6,884 nucleotides of DNA, from contig JADGPH010000182.1 of NCBI GenBank assembly GCA_017882555.1, positions 1 through 6,884 on the forward strand, given 5' to 3'. The position numbers and the translations under genes were made by a program. This stretch comes from Thermoleophilia bacterium. GTDB taxonomy: Bacteria; Actinomycetota; Thermoleophilia; Miltoncostaeales; Miltoncostaeaceae. Positions 1-5,714 of this stretch are shown here, one piece after another. The notes under the pieces are model-generated. The model made no database searches. It saw nothing but the letters and a program-made list of their open reading frames with translations, and was not told the origin of the DNA. The first letter of the stretch is position 1; each line of letters opens with the position of its first letter.

Positions 1-134
1 CCACAGAGCGCGGTGAACTGCTGCTTGCCGTGTGCGAGGTCGGCGGTGCTTGCGGTCGATGACCCGCAGCCGGTGACAGCCACCAACCCGCCGACCAACG
101 CGACGCCGAGCAGCCCCTGGCGGACTCGTCCCAT
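1..134 (-). CDS. Lipoprotein, probable c-type cytochrome (N-terminal part only, cut by window edge)
   Basis: Only the first ~44 codons are inside the window, and the frame stays open to base 1. From the ATG at 134 the protein opens with MGRVRQ, a hydrophobic stretch, and the lipobox V-T-G-C followed by GSS. This is a typical lipoprotein signal, so the mature protein should be lipid-anchored on the outer face of the membrane. After a short Ser/Thr/Ala linker it reads ADLAHGKQQFTALCG, which closely resembles the lead-in to a class I cytochrome c heme site (GxxxFxxxCxxCH). The second Cys and the His lie beyond the edge, so heme binding is inferred. An in-frame ATG at 152 overlaps the ctaE stop (ATGA) but lacks a ribosome site. 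I prefer 134 because GAAGGA lies 6 bases upstream and this start gives a cleaner signal peptide. It directly follows ctaE, so it is likely the electron donor to CuA. Other lipoproteins are not excluded. Confidence 0.75.
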   Translation of the reverse strand, partial: MGRVRQGLLGVALVGGLVAVTGCGSSTASTADLAHGKQQFTALC

Positions 135-140
135 CAGCCG

Positions 141-146
141 TCCTTC
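141..146 (-). promoter_or_regulatory. Shine-Dalgarno GAAGGA that decides the start of the cytochrome lipoprotein
   Basis: GAAGGA on the minus strand ends 6 bases before the ATG at 134, an ideal spacing. It lies inside the codons that would be used by the alternative ATG at 152. That ATG is preceded by pyrimidine-rich sequence (ACCTCCT) with no ribosome site. The arrangement supports initiation at 134. The ATG at 152 could still be used by coupled re-initiation after ctaE. Confidence 0.55.
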
Positions 147-148
147 GG

Positions 149-784
149 TCATAGGAGGTACACCAACAGGAACAAGATCACCCAGACGACGTCGACGAAG
201 TGCCAGTACAGCGACGCTGCGCCGAGCACGGTCGCGCGTGTCGGCGTGAAGTCTCGGGCCCGACGCGTACGCACGTAGCAAATGGTCAGCAAGATCAGGC
301 CGACGAGCACGTGGAAGCCATGCAGACCGGTCAGGCTGTAGAAGACCGAGCCGAATGCCTTGTTCTGCGGGGTGAAACCCAGGTGCGCGTACTCGTTGAG
401 CTGAATTACCAGGAAGGTCAGGCCCAAGAAGATCGTCACCAGCAACCCGCGCTCGAGGCTCTTGCGGTCACCCTTCTTGAATCGGTGCTCACCCCACCAC
501 AACGTGAAACTCGACGACACCAGAAAGACGGTGTTCACGGCCGTGATGCCCTTGGGCAACACAAATCGCGCGCCGGTGGCGGTGTTGCGAATCGGCGGCC
601 AGTCGTTGGCGGCGATGTTGAAGCGGATCATGAAGTACGCGGTAAAGAACGACGCGAACAACATGGCCTCGGACCCAAGGAACAGAATCATGACCAACAT
701 GCCCTGGCTGATCCTGTGTGGCGGAGCGGGTGCCCCACCGCCGTGCAGATCGTGACCGGGCAGCGTGACGTTCTCGGTGGTCAT
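149..784 (-). CDS. ctaE: Cytochrome c oxidase subunit III
   Basis: 211 residues. Subunit III (COX3/CoxC) is an integral membrane subunit without redox centres that stabilises subunit I and helps proton uptake. The short N-terminus is rich in Gly, His and Pro. About five membrane helices follow, at roughly residues 28-53, 78-97, 111-130, 146-170 and 184-211. This is the usual count for the short bacterial form, which lacks the first two helices of the seven-helix form. Family landmarks are FLGSEAMLFASFF (with E39), QLNEYAHLGF, the GLHGFHVLVG signature at 153-162 and YWHFVDVVWV near the C-terminus. The ATG overlaps the ctaD stop as ATGA. GGAGG at 793-789 sits 4 bases before it, so translation is probably coupled to ctaD. 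The stop overlaps the upstream ATG of the next gene in the same way. The assignment is secure. Confidence 0.96.
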   Translation of the reverse strand: MTTENVTLPGHDLHGGGAPAPPHRISQGMLVMILFLGSEAMLFASFFTAYFMIRFNIAANDWPPIRNTATGARFVLPKGITAVNTVFLVSSSFTLWWGEHRFKKGDRKSLERGLLVTIFLGLTFLVIQLNEYAHLGFTPQNKAFGSVFYSLTGLHGFHVLVGLILLTICYVRTRRARDFTPTRATVLGAASLYWHFVDVVWVILFLLVYLL

Positions 785-3555
785 CGGCCCTCCGCGGCGC
801 CAGGCGCCGTCGATGCCTGTCCGTCGGTGGTCACGTATTCGACGCTCATGCCCCGCGCTGCCGCCGTGATCTCATCGGTCTCGGTGATGGGGTCACCCGG
901 GCGACTCGCGATGAGCACCACATTGGCATGATGCGCCGTGCGGGCCAGGCGGACCGCGTCGGCCGGGGTTCCATCGATGACCTCACCACGGCTCTGAATC
1001 CCTGCCTCCTGCAGCCGCGCGATCAGCGTCGCAGTTCGACCCGACGCCTCGGTGCGAATTTCCTCGGCCTCGTCGGACCATCCCGGTCCATCCAACGAAA
1101 GCGGGCACAACACGACGGCGGTCAACGGCTGAGTGTCGGAGCGCGCCTGAACGAGCGCGGCCAACCCGGCGTTGTCGATGTCGACATTGGCGACGATCGC
1201 CACGCGCTGCACGGACTTGGAGTCCACCGCACCCCGCGCGTCGTTCGGCCGGATGGTGACGTGGGTCACGGCGACCCGCGTCGCCTTGCGGGCGCGGTCG
1301 ACGAGGTCCTGGTCCAACCACGGCGACGAACCGACCGGGAACGTCGTGAGGATGATCTCGTGGACGTTCTCCTCGCGCATGACCTTGTCGATCGCCTGCA
1401 TGGGCGGCGCGTCGATAACCGTACCGTTCGCATCGATACCGGACTCGGCGAGGACGGCGAGCGCGACCTGCAGGCGACGCTCGGCGGCTCGATGGTCGGT
1501 CGTCGTCGACGGCACGACAAAGGTGAACCGCCAGAAGCCTTCTGCATTGCGCTTGCGAACGTCATCGATGAGCACCTGGGACGCGACCGCTTGGTCGGCG
1601 ACGACGAGTATCAGGCGCTTCTCGGTCTCGGTGAGCTCGCCACCGCCCAACTCCGGACCCGCGAACACGATCGCGTGGCGGGCACCGGGAATGCCGTACT
1701 GGTACGGGCCACCGACCACCTGCGGGACGGCGTCGAAGTTGAACAGGCTGGGTGGTGAGGACACCAGCCACTCCATCGTGCGTCCCCGCCAGGGGTTCCA
1801 CGGCGCACGCGGTCCCGAGTGCCACGAGGTGATCATGTTGTAGAAGAACACGATCGTGCCGAGAACCATCAGGATGCTGGCCATGCTGATAAAGAAGTTG
1901 ACGTTGGCGAACCGCGGGGCGTAGTCCGACACACGTCGCGGCATGCCCTGTGTGCCCAACCAGTGCATCGGGAAGAAGGTGAGGTTCAGCCCGACGAAGG
2001 TCAGCCAGAAGTGCCATTTGCCGAGGGTTTCGTTGTACATTCTGCCGGTCATCTTCGGGAACCAGTAGTAGGTTCCGGCGAAGATGGTCATCACGCTGCC
2101 GCCAAACAACACATAGTGGATGTGCGCGACGATGAAGTACGTGGAGTGGACGTTGATGTCCACCGGCACGCTGCCGAGAAAGACACCCGACAGGCCGCCG
2201 ACGGTGAAGGCCACGATGAAGCCCATCGCGAACAGCATGGGGGTCTTGAGGTGGATCTTGCCACCCCACATCGTGCCGAGCCAGGAGAAGATCTTGATAC
2301 CCGTCGGGATCGCGATGACGATCGTGGTCATCATCATCGGAATGCGGATCCAGGAGGCCATGCCGCTCACGAACATGTGGTGCGCCCACACGCCGAAGCC
2401 CAGGATCGCGATTGCCACCGTGGAGAAAGCGATCGCGCGATACCCGAAGATCGGCTTGCGCGAGAACGTCGCGATGACTTCGGACGCGATGCCGAATCCG
2501 GGCAGCATCATGATGTAGACGGCGGGATGGGAATAGAACCAGAACACGTGCTGGTACATCACCACGTCGCCGCCGTTGGCAGCGTTAAAGAAGCTGGTAC
2601 CCAGGACGCGGTCATACAAGGACATGAACTGCGAACCGGCGATAAAGGGCGTCCCGAAGACCACAAGCGCCGAGGTCGTCATATTGGCCCACACCAGCAG
2701 CGGCATGCGCCAGACGGTCATACCCGGGGCGCGCATCGTCACGATGGTGACCATGAAGTTCAGCGCGGTGGCGATCGAGGACGCCCCGACGAACTGCACG
2801 GCAATCTCGAACATCGTCGTGCCGGTGGTGCCCTGCAGGGCGAGCGGCGGGTACGCGGTCCAGCCGGAGCTGAATGCGCCGAATGCGGGCGCGAGGACCA
2901 AGAGCACCGCGCCGACGACCAGAAGCCAAAAGGACAACGCGTTCAAACGCGGGAAGGCCATGTCCTTGGCGCCGATCATGATCGGCAGGACGTAGTTCGC
3001 CAGACCCGCAAATACGGGGATGACGAACCCGAAGATCATCAGGGTGGCGTGCTCGCTAAACAGACCGTTGTAGGTCTGGGCGTTGACGAACTGCTCCCCC
3101 GGCTGCGCCAGCTGGATACGCACGGCCTCGGCGAACAGACCCGCGATCACGAAGGTCGCGAACGTGACGACCAGGTACTGGATCCCGATCACCTTGTGGT
3201 CGGTATTGGGCCGGCAGTAGTCCTTCCACGAGGTCGCGCCGTGCATCGAGTGGTCTTCGTAGCTCACGCGGTGGCCGCGCAGGTAGTCCCACCACCAGTC
3301 GAAGCAGCCGATACCAATCAGGAAGCCGATACCCGCGAAGATAAAGATGGCGGTGAAGTAGGCCTGCGGTTCCCAGAGCGGCGTGAACCCAAACGCCCAA
3401 CGGCAGAACCAGACGAGCCCCAGCGCGAAAAGGACACCGGTCACGACCGCGACGAACGCGCGCTTCCACCAGTACGACAGCGGGCGCGCGGGAGCGTGGT
3501 GCCCCGGCCCGTGACCGTGGTCGGTGTGTGCGTGTGTGGGTGCGTGGGTGGCCAT
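781..3555 (-). CDS. ctaD: Cytochrome c oxidase subunit I, A2-type, with extra N-terminal helices and a C-terminal tandem Usp-like extension
   Basis: 924 residues against roughly 530-600 for an ordinary subunit I. Residues 1-25 are His-rich. Residues ~30-90 form two additional membrane helices. The canonical core starts at TDHKVIGIQYL (118-128) and runs to ~600. Visible ligands: H169 and H480 for heme a, H478 for heme a3, and H343, H392 and H393 for CuB. Y347 is the Tyr that cross-links to the CuB His. K421 is the K-channel lysine; N187 and D198 mark the D-channel entry; R540/R541 are the heme-propionate arginines. Spacings H343-H392-K421-H478-R540 match the Rhodobacter enzyme. The motif YSHPAVY (341-347) replaces FGHPEVY, which marks type A2. 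The usual Mg-site Asp is S471. Residues ~640-912 are soluble and form two Usp-like repeats. The reading frame is unbroken and ends in a normal ATGA overlap with ctaE, so no frameshift is apparent. Start: GAGGA lies 8 bases upstream. The enzyme reduces O2 to water and pumps protons. Confidence 0.96.
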   Translation of the reverse strand: MATHAPTHAHTDHGHGPGHHAPARPLSYWWKRAFVAVVTGVLFALGLVWFCRWAFGFTPLWEPQAYFTAIFIFAGIGFLIGIGCFDWWWDYLRGHRVSYEDHSMHGATSWKDYCRPNTDHKVIGIQYLVVTFATFVIAGLFAEAVRIQLAQPGEQFVNAQTYNGLFSEHATLMIFGFVIPVFAGLANYVLPIMIGAKDMAFPRLNALSFWLLVVGAVLLVLAPAFGAFSSGWTAYPPLALQGTTGTTMFEIAVQFVGASSIATALNFMVTIVTMRAPGMTVWRMPLLVWANMTTSALVVFGTPFIAGSQFMSLYDRVLGTSFFNAANGGDVVMYQHVFWFYSHPAVYIMMLPGFGIASEVIATFSRKPIFGYRAIAFSTVAIAILGFGVWAHHMFVSGMASWIRIPMMMTTIVIAIPTGIKIFSWLGTMWGGKIHLKTPMLFAMGFIVAFTVGGLSGVFLGSVPVDINVHSTYFIVAHIHYVLFGGSVMTIFAGTYYWFPKMTGRMYNETLGKWHFWLTFVGLNLTFFPMHWLGTQGMPRRVSDYAPRFANVNFFISMASILMVLGTIVFFYNMITSWHSGPRAPWNPWRGRTMEWLVSSPPSLFNFDAVPQVVGGPYQYGIPGARHAIVFAGPELGGGELTETEKRLILVVADQAVASQVLIDDVRKRNAEGFWRFTFVVPSTTTDHRAAERRLQVALAVLAESGIDANGTVIDAPPMQAIDKVMREENVHEIILTTFPVGSSPWLDQDLVDRARKATRVAVTHVTIRPNDARGAVDSKSVQRVAIVANVDIDNAGLAALVQARSDTQPLTAVVLCPLSLDGPGWSDEAEEIRTEASGRTATLIARLQEAGIQSRGEVIDGTPADAVRLARTAHHANVVLIASRPGDPITETDEITAAARGMSVEYVTTDGQASTAPGAAEGR
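820..1623 (-). other. Tandem Usp-like domains fused to the C-terminus of CtaD (residues ~645-912)
   Basis: This is a domain annotation within ctaD. Repeat 1 covers residues ~645-770 and repeat 2 ~782-912. Each starts with a hydrophobic beta strand (RLILVVAD; RVAIVAN) and alternates predicted strands and helices in the order of a universal stress protein fold. The repeats align to each other around LAESGIDANGTVID (702-715) and LQEAGIQSRGEVID (848-861), followed by P, two residues and A, then a strand ending in P (HEIILTTFP; NVVLIASRP). The ATP-binding signature of canonical Usp proteins (GxxG, nine residues, then G-S/T) is not seen in either copy. Nucleotide binding is therefore doubtful. From the topology of oxidase C-termini I expect this part to lie in the cytoplasm. 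The Usp assignment rests on fold pattern and remembered similarity, not on a search. Confidence 0.7.
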
Positions 3556-3563
3556 CGGTTATG

Positions 3564-3568
3564 TCCTC
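3564..3568 (-). promoter_or_regulatory. Shine-Dalgarno GAGGA of ctaD
   Basis: GAGGA lies 8 bases before the ctaD ATG, within the 67-base gap between ctaC and ctaD. It supports the ATG at 3555 as the start and therefore the His-rich N-terminus. I see no convincing terminator or promoter in the gap, so ctaC and ctaD are probably cotranscribed. Confidence 0.6.
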
Positions 3569-3622
3569 AGGATCTCGGAGTGGATCTAGGGGATCGCAAT
3601 GAACGCGTGGGCGCCGTCACGG

Positions 3623-4378
3623 CTAGTGCGTCGCCATGGGGATGGGGGTGCCGGCTGCTGCTGCCGTCTTGACCTGCGCGGCGGCCTGGGCCGCCCAGGC
3701 GGCGTAGTCGGCCGGCGTCTGGACGATGACCCGCGCGCGCATCTGTGAATGACCTTCCCCACACAGCTCGTTACAGACCACGGGCCACGTTCCGACCTTG
3801 TTCGGGGTGAAGGTCAGGTGGGTCGTGATGCCCGGCACGACATCCATCTGGACTCGGAATTGGGGGACGTAGAAGCCGTGGACCACGTCGAAGGAGTTCA
3901 TGTTGAGCCGGACTTGCGTCCCTTGGGGAACGTGCAGGTCACCGGACGACACCCCGATGGTGGGGTAGTCGAACTCCCATGCGTACTGCCACGCCTTGAC
4001 GTGCACGACGTCTTGGGTCTTGGCCGTGGCCTCGTTGCGATTGACCACCACGACGGACCACACCGCCACGACCGCCAGCAGGATGATCGGGATGACCGTC
4101 CAGACGATCTCGAGCTTGGTGTTGCCGTGCGTCGGAGGCCCGTCGGATTCATCGTCGTCCGCGGTCCGGAACGCCAACGCGGAGTAGACGACAAAGCTCG
4201 TCACCAGCGTGAAGATGACCCCCGAGACAATCACCAGGAACCACGTCAGCTGGTCGACCCGGCCCGCTTCGACGGACGCCTGGGTGGGAAACCAGGGGAC
4301 CGCGAAAATGACCGCGGCGGTCAGGCCTCCGACAACGATAATGATCGTCGCAAGCGGCAGGATGTGACGGTTCTTCAT
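3623..4378 (-). CDS. ctaC: Cytochrome c oxidase subunit II (CuA subunit)
   Basis: 251 residues; also called CoxB. Subunit II takes electrons from cytochrome c at a binuclear CuA centre on the outer face of the membrane. An N-terminal hydrophobic segment (~7-29, a signal or anchor) is followed by two membrane helices at ~44-68 and ~92-112, with the family motif LEIVWTVIPIILL at 89-101. The cupredoxin domain follows, with the aromatic patch WQYAWEFDYP (130-139), DVVHGFYVPQF (165-175) and VCNELCGEGHSQM (201-213). The CuA ligands H167, C202, E204, C206, H210 and M213 are all present; E204 is also the usual Mg ligand. There is no fused cytochrome c domain, unlike caa3 subunit II. No in-frame alternative start exists just upstream and I see no ribosome site. 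An out-of-frame ATG-CGA-TGA overlaps the start. The C-terminal ~25 residues are Ala-rich. ctaD follows after 67 bases. Confidence 0.96.
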   Translation of the reverse strand: MKNRHILPLATIIIVVGGLTAAVIFAVPWFPTQASVEAGRVDQLTWFLVIVSGVIFTLVTSFVVYSALAFRTADDDESDGPPTHGNTKLEIVWTVIPIILLAVVAVWSVVVVNRNEATAKTQDVVHVKAWQYAWEFDYPTIGVSSGDLHVPQGTQVRLNMNSFDVVHGFYVPQFRVQMDVVPGITTHLTFTPNKVGTWPVVCNELCGEGHSQMRARVIVQTPADYAAWAAQAAAQVKTAAAAGTPIPMATH

Positions 4379-4388
4379 CGCATTCGTG

Positions 4389-4417
4389 AAGCTATCAATT
4401 TTCCTGGTCCCCGGAAA
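4389..4417 (-). promoter_or_regulatory. Possible promoter of the ctaC-ctaD-ctaE operon
   Basis: On the minus strand a weak -35-like TTTCCG (4417-4412) and a TAGCTT -10-like hexamer (4394-4389, matching TAnnnT) are 17 bases apart. The -10 ends 10 bases before the ctaC ATG, which would start the transcript within about 0-3 bases of the start codon. This fits the absence of a Shine-Dalgarno. The -35 match is poor, so this is a candidate only. Confidence 0.25.
4400..4417. promoter_or_regulatory. 18-base imperfect palindrome upstream of ctaC (possible operator)
   Basis: TTTCCTGGTCCCCGGAAA is symmetric at 7 of 9 positions, with perfect outer TTTCC/GGAAA arms. It lies 22 bases from the ctaC ATG and covers the -35 and part of the spacer of the candidate promoter. 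That is where a repressor would act. I cannot match it to a known regulator. Confidence 0.3.
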
Positions 4418-4457
4418 TGGCCTGAGACGAGCTCGTGGGGTTATCCGATGTCATCCG

Positions 4458-4470
4458 CCCAGAATCTGGG
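4458..4470. promoter_or_regulatory. 13-base perfect palindrome CCCAGAATCTGGG (possible regulatory site)
   Basis: Two perfect 6-base arms (CCCAGA/TCTGGG) surround a single central base in the non-coding gap between the MFS gene and ctaC, 80 bases before the ctaC start. It could be a protein-binding site. It could also be the stem of a small hairpin, though a one-base loop is too tight for a good RNA stem. No regulator is recognised. Confidence 0.3.
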
Positions 4471-4474
4471 TACG

Positions 4475-4498
4475 AAAAGCGTCGTCGCCTCGCAGGCG
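4475..4498 (-). terminator. Weak terminator-like hairpin after the MFS gene
   Basis: CGCCTGCGAGGCG (4498-4486) forms a 5-base-pair GC stem with a 3-base loop, 22 bases after the MFS stop. A short T run (TTTT, 4478-4475) follows, but 7 bases separate it from the stem. That is not the usual layout of an intrinsic terminator, so any termination may be partial. Confidence 0.25.
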
Positions 4499-4520
4499 CG
4501 TTCGCGCGTGCGGGGCGTGC

Positions 4521-5708
4521 CTACGCCGCCGCGGGACGCAAGACGCTGCGGGTCGCGACCAGCACGCAGACCGCGCTCAGCACCGCGCCGACAATCAGCG
4601 GCGCCGATGGATCGATGAATTCAAACAGGACCCCGGCCACGATCGGCCCCCCAACCCGTGCCAGGCCGCTCGTCGATGCCGCGACGCCGAGCACGCCACC
4701 CTGGGCGTCCACCGGGGCCGCGTGCGAGATCAGCGCGCTCAGCGCGGCGAACGCCAGGCCCGAGAAGATCCCCAACACCAGGAGCGCTAAGAGCACAACA
4801 AGTACGTTGAGGGCGGCGGCCAGAATCGCCAGACCCACCGCCGTGCCGATCAGCCCCCAGACCATGACCTGGCTCTCGCCGTAGCGCGCGACGAGCCGCC
4901 CCACGAGCACCCCCTGCCCCAGCGCAGCGGCCACGCCCACGAAGGCAAACAGCATTCCCATCGTGCCGGGGCCGTACCCGAAGCGGTGCGAGCCGAGCAA
5001 CGCGAACGTGGCCTCCATCCCCACGAAGGCAAACGTCGCGACGAACGAGAGCCACACCAAGGGCGCGAGCTCGCGACTCGTCAGAGCATGCCGCATCGTC
5101 GTCATCCGGCCGAGCGGGGCGACCAAGGATCCGGGCTTACGCGATTCTGGCAACAGGCGCCATGCCAGCACGAGGTTTAGTGCGGCGAGTCCGCTGGCGA
5201 AAAAGAACGGGGTCGCCGGACTGATGAGCGAGAGTCCCGCGCCAAGCGCCGGCCCGACGATGAAGCCGATGCCAAACGCTGCGCCGATCAGTCCCATCCC
5301 CCGCGCACGACCCTCGTTGGTCGTGATATCCGCAACGTAGGCCTGGGCGGCGGCATACGACGCACCCGAGATCCCGTTGAGAATGCGCGCCACGAACAGG
5401 ATCACCAGCGTGTGGGCGATGCCGATCATGAACGCCGACACGCAGCTCCCGAGCAGCGTAACCAGGATCACCGGCCGACGGCCCACCCGGTCCGAGAGCC
5501 GACCCCACATGGGGGCGAAGATCACCTGCATCAGCGAGTACGTCGCCGACAGGATCCCGATCTGGGTCGCCGATGCCCCGAAGTGCTGCGCCCAGAGGGG
5601 CAAGATCGGCAGGACGATTCCGAACCCGATCAGGTCGATGACCACCGTCATCAAAATCAAGGCCATCGGCGCATCCATGCGCCGGGTCCGCTCTGACGAC
5701 GCGCGCAT
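4521..5708 (-). CDS. MFS drug/proton antiporter, DHA1 (TetA-like) family
   Basis: 395 residues, the usual length for 12-helix DHA1 exporters. The first helix has the family signature VIDLIGFGIVLPILP (23-37, D25). Motif A between helices 2 and 3 is GRLSDRVGRRPV (69-80). The motif B arginine is R108 (ARILNGISGA). The antiporter motif C in helix 5 is GIGFIVGPALGAGL (146-159). A central cytoplasmic loop lies around 186-212. These proteins use the proton gradient to export small molecules; the substrate cannot be read from sequence. The gene starts 6 bases after the ctaB stop, with a short AGGGG close to the ATG, so it is probably cotranscribed with ctaB. A start at Met11 is possible. Its place between ctaB and ctaC is unusual. 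I looked for the Met/His pairs described for the copper importer CcoA (MxxxM, HxxxM) and did not see them, so a copper role is not supported. Confidence 0.9.
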   Translation of the reverse strand: MRASSERTRRMDAPMALILMTVVIDLIGFGIVLPILPLWAQHFGASATQIGILSATYSLMQVIFAPMWGRLSDRVGRRPVILVTLLGSCVSAFMIGIAHTLVILFVARILNGISGASYAAAQAYVADITTNEGRARGMGLIGAAFGIGFIVGPALGAGLSLISPATPFFFASGLAALNLVLAWRLLPESRKPGSLVAPLGRMTTMRHALTSRELAPLVWLSFVATFAFVGMEATFALLGSHRFGYGPGTMGMLFAFVGVAAALGQGVLVGRLVARYGESQVMVWGLIGTAVGLAILAAALNVLVVLLALLVLGIFSGLAFAALSALISHAAPVDAQGGVLGVAASTSGLARVGGPIVAGVLFEFIDPSAPLIVGAVLSAVCVLVATRSVLRPAAA

Positions 5709-5714
5709 CAGCCC

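Noticed and set aside
884..898. Inverted repeat GGTGATGGGGTCACC inside ctaD
   Set aside because: A 5-base stem within coding sequence with no T run; expected by chance in GC-rich DNA.
200..931. 243-codon open frame on the plus strand opposite ctaE and the end of ctaD
   Set aside because: It is a shadow of the wobble-position GC bias. The composition is Gln/Arg/Glu/His-rich with no recognisable fold, and it covers two well-supported minus-strand genes.
1600..1660. Possible frameshift joining ctaD to a separate downstream gene
   Set aside because: The frame continues smoothly through the linker with the same codon bias. No stop, start with ribosome site or broken motif is visible at the junction, so a true fusion is the simpler reading.
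1819..3672. 617-codon open frame on the plus strand opposite ctaD
   Set aside because: It lies entirely antisense to a gene with clear catalytic motifs. Its product is a His/Asp/Arg/Glu-rich low-complexity string with no membrane segments or domain pattern, as expected from the complement of GC-biased codons.
3749..4618. 289-codon plus-strand frame across ctaC and the promoter gap
   Set aside because: Antisense to the CuA subunit, with Asp/Arg/His-rich low-complexity composition and no ribosome site. Judged spurious.
4850..5055. Copper importer (CcoA-like) identity for the MFS protein
   Set aside because: The Met/His pairs described for CcoA are not visible, while the DHA1 drug-antiporter motifs are.
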